Assembly (NCBI GenBank): GCA_030149625.1
Contig: JASLHP010000215.1
Location: forward strand, 1-8,972
Length of the DNA: 8,972 nucleotides
Direction of reading: 5' to 3'
DNA from: Solirubrobacteraceae bacterium
GTDB lineage: Bacteria > Actinomycetota > Thermoleophilia > Solirubrobacterales > Solirubrobacteraceae
Under the pieces are notes generated by a model. It saw nothing but the letters and a program-made list of their open reading frames with translations. It ran no database searches and was not told the DNA's origin. This document shows positions 6,320 through 8,972 of this stretch, in pieces. Within the stretch, counting starts at the first letter, position 1. Each line of letters starts with the position of its first letter. The translations under genes and the position numbers were made by a program.

Positions 6320-7311
6320 TGTGCCTGCCTTCCTGTCGTCGTGGCCCGCGGCTCGATTGCCGGCTCCTCGCCAAGCCGCCACACGCGCCCCTGCAGATGC
6401 GGCGTCCGGCGCTCCGCGTCGCACACGGCGAGCTCGACGCCCGCCGCCGTCTCCAGGCTCGCGAGCTCGACGCGCGCGGGCAGCACGATCGGCTTGCGGA
6501 ACTGGACCTCGACGCCGAGGAACTCGGGCAGGCGAGGCCCGATTGCCGCCAGCGCCCGCGCCTTGGTCCACATGCCGTGGGCGATCGCACCCGGAAACCC
6601 GAACAGCTTGGCGGTGAGCGCGTGCATGTGGATCGGGTTGCGGTCCCCCGAGACCGCGGCGTAGCGGCGGCCGAGCCCGCCGTCGAGCGTCCACGTGTCG
6701 ATCGCCGCGGGAGCCGCGTCGACGACGCTCGCGGAGTCGCCGGCGGCGGCCTCATCGCCGGCGGCGACCTCATCGCCGGCGCCGCCGGCTCCGTCGCGAC
6801 CCGCTGACGCCGAGACCTCGCCGCCGCCACGGCGCAGCATCGTGCTCACGCTCTCCCACACGACCTGCCCCGAAGCGCGCGCCTCGGTCACGAGCGTGAA
6901 CGTCCTGCCGCGTCGGTGGTGCACGAGCGGCGTCACGCGCACGCGCAGGTCCAGCGGCTCGTCGATCGCGATCGGCCGGCGCTGCAGGATCCGGTTCTCG
7001 ACGTGCACGAGCCCGACGGCGCCGAACGGGAAGCGCCCATCGGCCATCGCCGCCATGTGCATCGGAAAGGCGAGGACATGGGGATACGTGGCGGGGAGCA
7101 TCGCGCCGGGAGCAAAACCGCAGACCCTCGCGTAAGCAGCCACGTGCTCCGGATCGCTGCGCACGTTCGCGAGCTCTAGCTCGAGCTCGGGCACCTGGCC
7201 ACCGCCACCCGGCACGAACGGCAGCAGCGACGCGTGCGGGATCATCGCGACGGCCGAGCGCGCGTACAGCGCGGGCAGGCCGGGTGGGCTCGTGAGCGTG
7301 CGCCGCGTCAT
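6316..7311 (-). CDS. htdX: MaoC-like double-hotdog 3-hydroxyacyl dehydratase / enoyl hydratase (HtdX-like)
   Basis: A 331-aa protein of the MaoC dehydratase/R-specific enoyl-CoA hydratase family. It interconverts (R)-3-hydroxyacyl and trans-2-enoyl thioesters. Residues about 40-160 form a first hotdog half with no catalytic motif (YPHVLAFPMHMA at 76-87 lies on the core helix). Residues about 205-315 form the catalytic half with hydratase motif YAAVSGDRNPIH (217-228); Asp223 and His228 are the expected catalytic pair, followed by GFPGAIAHGMW (238-248). This inactive-plus-active double hotdog matches M. tuberculosis HtdX (Rv0241c), which is also next to fabG4. The halves are joined by a low-complexity Gly/Ala/Asp/Glu linker (about 162-202) built partly from an 18-bp DNA repeat. 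The ATG at 7311 lies 3 nt after the fabG4 stop and has GGGAG 8 nt upstream. Its 3' end overlaps the next gene by 4 bp. Confidence 0.9.
   Translation of the reverse strand: MTRRTLTSPPGLPALYARSAVAMIPHASLLPFVPGGGGQVPELELELANVRSDPEHVAAYARVCGFAPGAMLPATYPHVLAFPMHMAAMADGRFPFGAVGLVHVENRILQRRPIAIDEPLDLRVRVTPLVHHRRGRTFTLVTEARASGQVVWESVSTMLRRGGGEVSASAGRDGAGGAGDEVAAGDEAAAGDSASVVDAAPAAIDTWTLDGGLGRRYAAVSGDRNPIHMHALTAKLFGFPGAIAHGMWTKARALAAIGPRLPEFLGVEVQFRKPIVLPARVELASLETAAGVELAVCDAERRTPHLQGRVWRLGEEPAIEPRATTTGRQAQ
6328..6334 (-). promoter_or_regulatory. Ribosome binding site of the FadE24-like gene
   Basis: AGGAAGG on the minus strand lies 8 nt before the GTG at 6319, inside the 3' end of the dehydratase gene. 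This strong Shine-Dalgarno decides the GTG start in place of much longer upstream readings of the same frame. Confidence 0.75.
6737..6790. repeat. 18-bp in-frame tandem repeat inside the dehydratase linker
   Basis: Three consecutive 18-bp units begin TCGCCGGCG at 6737, 6755 and 6773. The first two differ at one base and the third is diverged in its second half. Each encodes six residues of an AGDEVA/AGDEAA type, so copy-number change would keep the frame. The repeat sits in the linker between the two hotdog halves, where length variation should be tolerated. Confidence 0.8.
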
Positions 7312-7314
7312 TCG

Positions 7315-8715
7315 TCAAGCTCCCAGCAGGCTCTGCCCGCAGACTCGCACGACATTGCCGTTGACGCCCGTCGAGGCCGGGCTCGCGAGCCACGCGATCG
7401 TCTCGGCGACGTCAACGGGCAACCCTCCCTGCGAGAGGCTGTTCAGGCGCCGGCCGACTTCGCGCGTCGCGATCGGCATCGCCGCTGTCATCTTCGTCTC
7501 GATGAAGCCCGGCGCGACGGCGTTGATCGTCGCGCCGCGCTCTGCGAGCTGCGGCGCGAGCGCGCGCACCATGCCGATCACCCCGGCCTTGGACGCGGCG
7601 TAGTTCGTCTGCCCGGCGTTGCCGGCGATCCCGGACATCGACGAGACGCACACGACGCGGCCGCCAGCGCCGAGCAGCGCGCGCTCGAGCAGCGCGTCGT
7701 TGATCCGCTCGGCGCTCGACAGATTGATCTCCATCAGCTCGCTCCAGCGCTTGGCTGGCATCTTCGCGAGCGTGCGGTCGCGTGTCACGCCGGCGTTGTG
7801 CACGACGACGTCGACCCCGCCCGCGAAGCGCTCGGCGATCTGTCGCGGCGCCTCGGCGGCGGTGATGTCGAGCGCGAGCGTCTCACCGCCGAGGCCGCCG
7901 ATGACCCTGCCAAGCTCCTGCTCGGCCTGTGGCACGTCGAGGCCGACGACGCTGGCGCCGTCGCGCGCGAGCGTCGCGGCGATCGATGCGCCGATCCCGC
8001 GCGAGGCGCCCGTGACGAGCGCGACCCTGCCCGCCAGCGGATGCTCCCAATCGAGCGGGGGGATATGCGCGACGCCGGCACCGAGCTCGACGACCTGGCC
8101 GGAGACATAGGCGGAGCGAGGCGAGAGCAGGAAGCGCAGCGTCGAGTCCAGCTGGTCCTCGGCGCCGGCGGCGACGTACACGAGCTGCACGGTCACGCCG
8201 CGGCCGCCCAGCTCCTTGCCGAGCGAGCGGGTGAAGCCCTCGAGTGCGCGCTGCGCGCTCGACGCCCTGCTCGAGCCGGCCTGCGCGGGCGGGGTGCCGA
8301 GCACGATCACGCGCCCGCTGCGCTCGAGACGGCCGAGCACTGGATGGAAGAAGCCCTGAAGCGCGACCAGATCGGTCGAGTCCGCGATTCCGGATGCGTC
8401 GAACACGAGGCCCTTGAACCGCTCCGAGCCGTTGCTCTCGGGGTTGTAGAGCGTCGCGTCGAGGTCCGCGACCGCGGCCGCCTCGCGCAGCGGCCGCTCG
8501 CGCGTGGTGCTCGTCCTGACCTCCGCCGCGCCGAGGACCTTCGCGATCGCGACCGCGAGGCGTCCGCCGGGCGCGGCGCCGAGCAGCACGCCGCCATCCA
8601 CGAGCGGGGTGCCGGGGCGGTAGCGGTCGAGCCGCACGGGGCGCGGCAGGCCCACTCTCGCCGCCAGCATCGAGCCCACGGGGCTGTTGACCAGCTGTGC
8701 GTACAGATCGCTCAC
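7315..8715 (-). CDS. fabG4: Two-domain 3-ketoacyl-CoA/ACP reductase (FabG4-type, high molecular weight FabG)
   Basis: A 466-aa oxidoreductase that interconverts 3-ketoacyl and (R)-3-hydroxyacyl thioesters. The C-terminal half (about 228-466) is a complete classical SDR: TGASRGIG (235-242) for the dinucleotide, NAG (307-309), and the catalytic tetrad Asn331, Ser359, Tyr372 and Lys376 (NYAASK). A cofactor-side Asp260 after the second beta strand (GLDV) favours NADH over NADPH. The N-terminal half (about 1-220) is a Rossmann-like domain with no glycine-rich nucleotide motif and no active-site residues. This architecture, the length (454 aa for M. tuberculosis FabG4, Rv0242c, from memory) and the C-terminal CGQSLLGA tail identify the HMwFabG/FabG4 family. 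The GTG at 8715 overlaps the thiolase stop as GTGA and starts MSDLYAQLVN, a typical N-terminus. A longer upstream reading would only run into the thiolase gene. FabG4 and HtdX are neighbours in mycobacteria too. Confidence 0.92.
   Translation of the reverse strand: MSDLYAQLVNSPVGSMLAARVGLPRPVRLDRYRPGTPLVDGGVLLGAAPGGRLAVAIAKVLGAAEVRTSTTRERPLREAAAVADLDATLYNPESNGSERFKGLVFDASGIADSTDLVALQGFFHPVLGRLERSGRVIVLGTPPAQAGSSRASSAQRALEGFTRSLGKELGGRGVTVQLVYVAAGAEDQLDSTLRFLLSPRSAYVSGQVVELGAGVAHIPPLDWEHPLAGRVALVTGASRGIGASIAATLARDGASVVGLDVPQAEQELGRVIGGLGGETLALDITAAEAPRQIAERFAGGVDVVVHNAGVTRDRTLAKMPAKRWSELMEINLSSAERINDALLERALLGAGGRVVCVSSMSGIAGNAGQTNYAASKAGVIGMVRALAPQLAERGATINAVAPGFIETKMTAAMPIATREVGRRLNSLSQGGLPVDVAETIAWLASPASTGVNGNVVRVCGQSLLGA
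7320..7324 (-). promoter_or_regulatory. Ribosome binding site of the HtdX-like gene
   Basis: GGGAG on the minus strand lies 8 nt before the ATG at 7311, within the last codons of the ketoreductase gene. It supports this ATG as the start and tight coupling of the two genes. Confidence 0.65.
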
Positions 8716-8972
8716 GCCGCGCCCCCGGCGCTCTCGAGGATCGCGAGCACGCCCTGGCCACCGGCCGCGCACACGCTGATCACGCCGCGACCGCGACCGT
8801 CGGCGCTCAGTTGCTTGGCGAGCGCCGCGACGATGCGCCCGCCGGTCGCCGCGAACGGATGTCCGGCGGCAAGCGAGCCGCCGTTGACGTTCAGCTTCCG
8901 GCGGTCGATCGAGCCGAGCGGCGCGGCGCGGCCGAGGCGCTCCGAGCAGAACTTCGGGTCCTCCCACGCGGC
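8712..8972 (-). CDS. fadA2: Acetyl-CoA acyltransferase (thiolase), C-terminal part (FadA2-like)
   Basis: Only the last 86 residues lie in the window; the gene begins beyond the right edge. The fragment carries both C-terminal active-site motifs of thiolases: NVNGGSLAAGHPFAATGGR, with the catalytic His (fragment residue 38) in GHP, and CAAGGQG with the proton-transfer Cys (residue 68). Thiolases cleave 3-ketoacyl-CoA with CoA, or run backwards to condense acyl-CoA with acetyl-CoA. The reading frame is open to the window end, with no frameshift. Adjacency to fabG4 and htdX homologues recalls the M. tuberculosis Rv0241c-Rv0243 region, where fadA2 is the thiolase, but there it is divergent, whereas here it is codirectional with a GTGA overlap. 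It is probably the first or an early gene of the operon; the promoter lies outside the window. Confidence 0.88.
   Translation of the reverse strand, partial: AAWEDPKFCSERLGRAAPLGSIDRRKLNVNGGSLAAGHPFAATGGRIVAALAKQLSADGRGRGVISVCAAGGQGVLAILESAGGAA

Noticed and set aside
5048..6664. A 538-codon plus-strand open frame opposite the FadE24-like gene, and other long frames such as 295-1047, 2870-4012 and 4335-4985
   Set aside because: These are typical GC-rich shadow frames. They are Arg/Ala-rich, show no recognisable domain, and lie opposite or across genes with full catalytic motifs.
8712..8972. Truncated thiolase pseudogene
   Set aside because: The frame is open to the window edge and both C-terminal catalytic motifs are intact. 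The gene is simply cut by the window.

Overview
This is a very GC-rich, densely coding chromosomal window whose gene content points to an actinomycete-type bacterium (Actinomycetota). The evidence is extreme GC at third codon positions, frequent GTG starts, a DrrA/DrrB-type exporter next to a TetR regulator, and mycobacterial-type lipid genes resembling FadA2, FabG4, HtdX and the FadE23/FadE24 pair. The Arg/Ala-rich style would also suit deep lineages such as Thermoleophilia, but I cannot settle the genus. I see no RNA gene, insertion sequence, phage gene or CRISPR array.

Left part (1-3689). A short G-rich tandem repeat at the window edge is followed by a minus-strand glutathione S-transferase-like gene. 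Next comes a minus-strand two-gene ABC exporter: an ATPase at 1669-2655 and a permease at 881-1672, joined by a 4-bp ATGA overlap. A TetR-family regulator at 2715-3689 diverges from it. The 59-bp gap between the divergent genes is the only AT-rich island in the window. It holds a very good sigma-70-type promoter for the exporter (TTGCAC, 17 bp, TAGTAT) and two short palindromes inside that promoter. It also holds a -10-like box for the regulator. In both directions the -10 box lies exactly 6 nt before the start codon, so both mRNAs are probably leaderless. The simplest reading is a TetR-repressed, autoregulated efflux module.

Right part (3744-8972, all minus strand). A five-gene lipid operon is transcribed leftwards, and its first gene runs off the right edge. 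In order it encodes the C-terminus of a FadA2-like thiolase, a two-domain FabG4-type 3-ketoacyl reductase, an HtdX-like double-hotdog MaoC dehydratase, and two different acyl-CoA dehydrogenases. Genes overlap by GTGA or lie 3-14 nt apart, so they are probably cotranscribed and partly translationally coupled. Together they cover all four chemical steps of a beta-oxidation-type cycle, using a MaoC/SDR pair for the middle steps instead of a crotonase/HAD fusion.

The most informative observation is that the two acyl-CoA dehydrogenases have lost complementary parts of the canonical FAD site. One keeps TEPxAGSD and the catalytic FEGT glutamate but lacks the RxxFG and QxxGG motifs. The other has the reverse pattern. 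This predicts an obligate heteromer with composite active sites. The exporter and lipid operons are convergent with the regulator between them, and nothing in the sequence links the two functionally.
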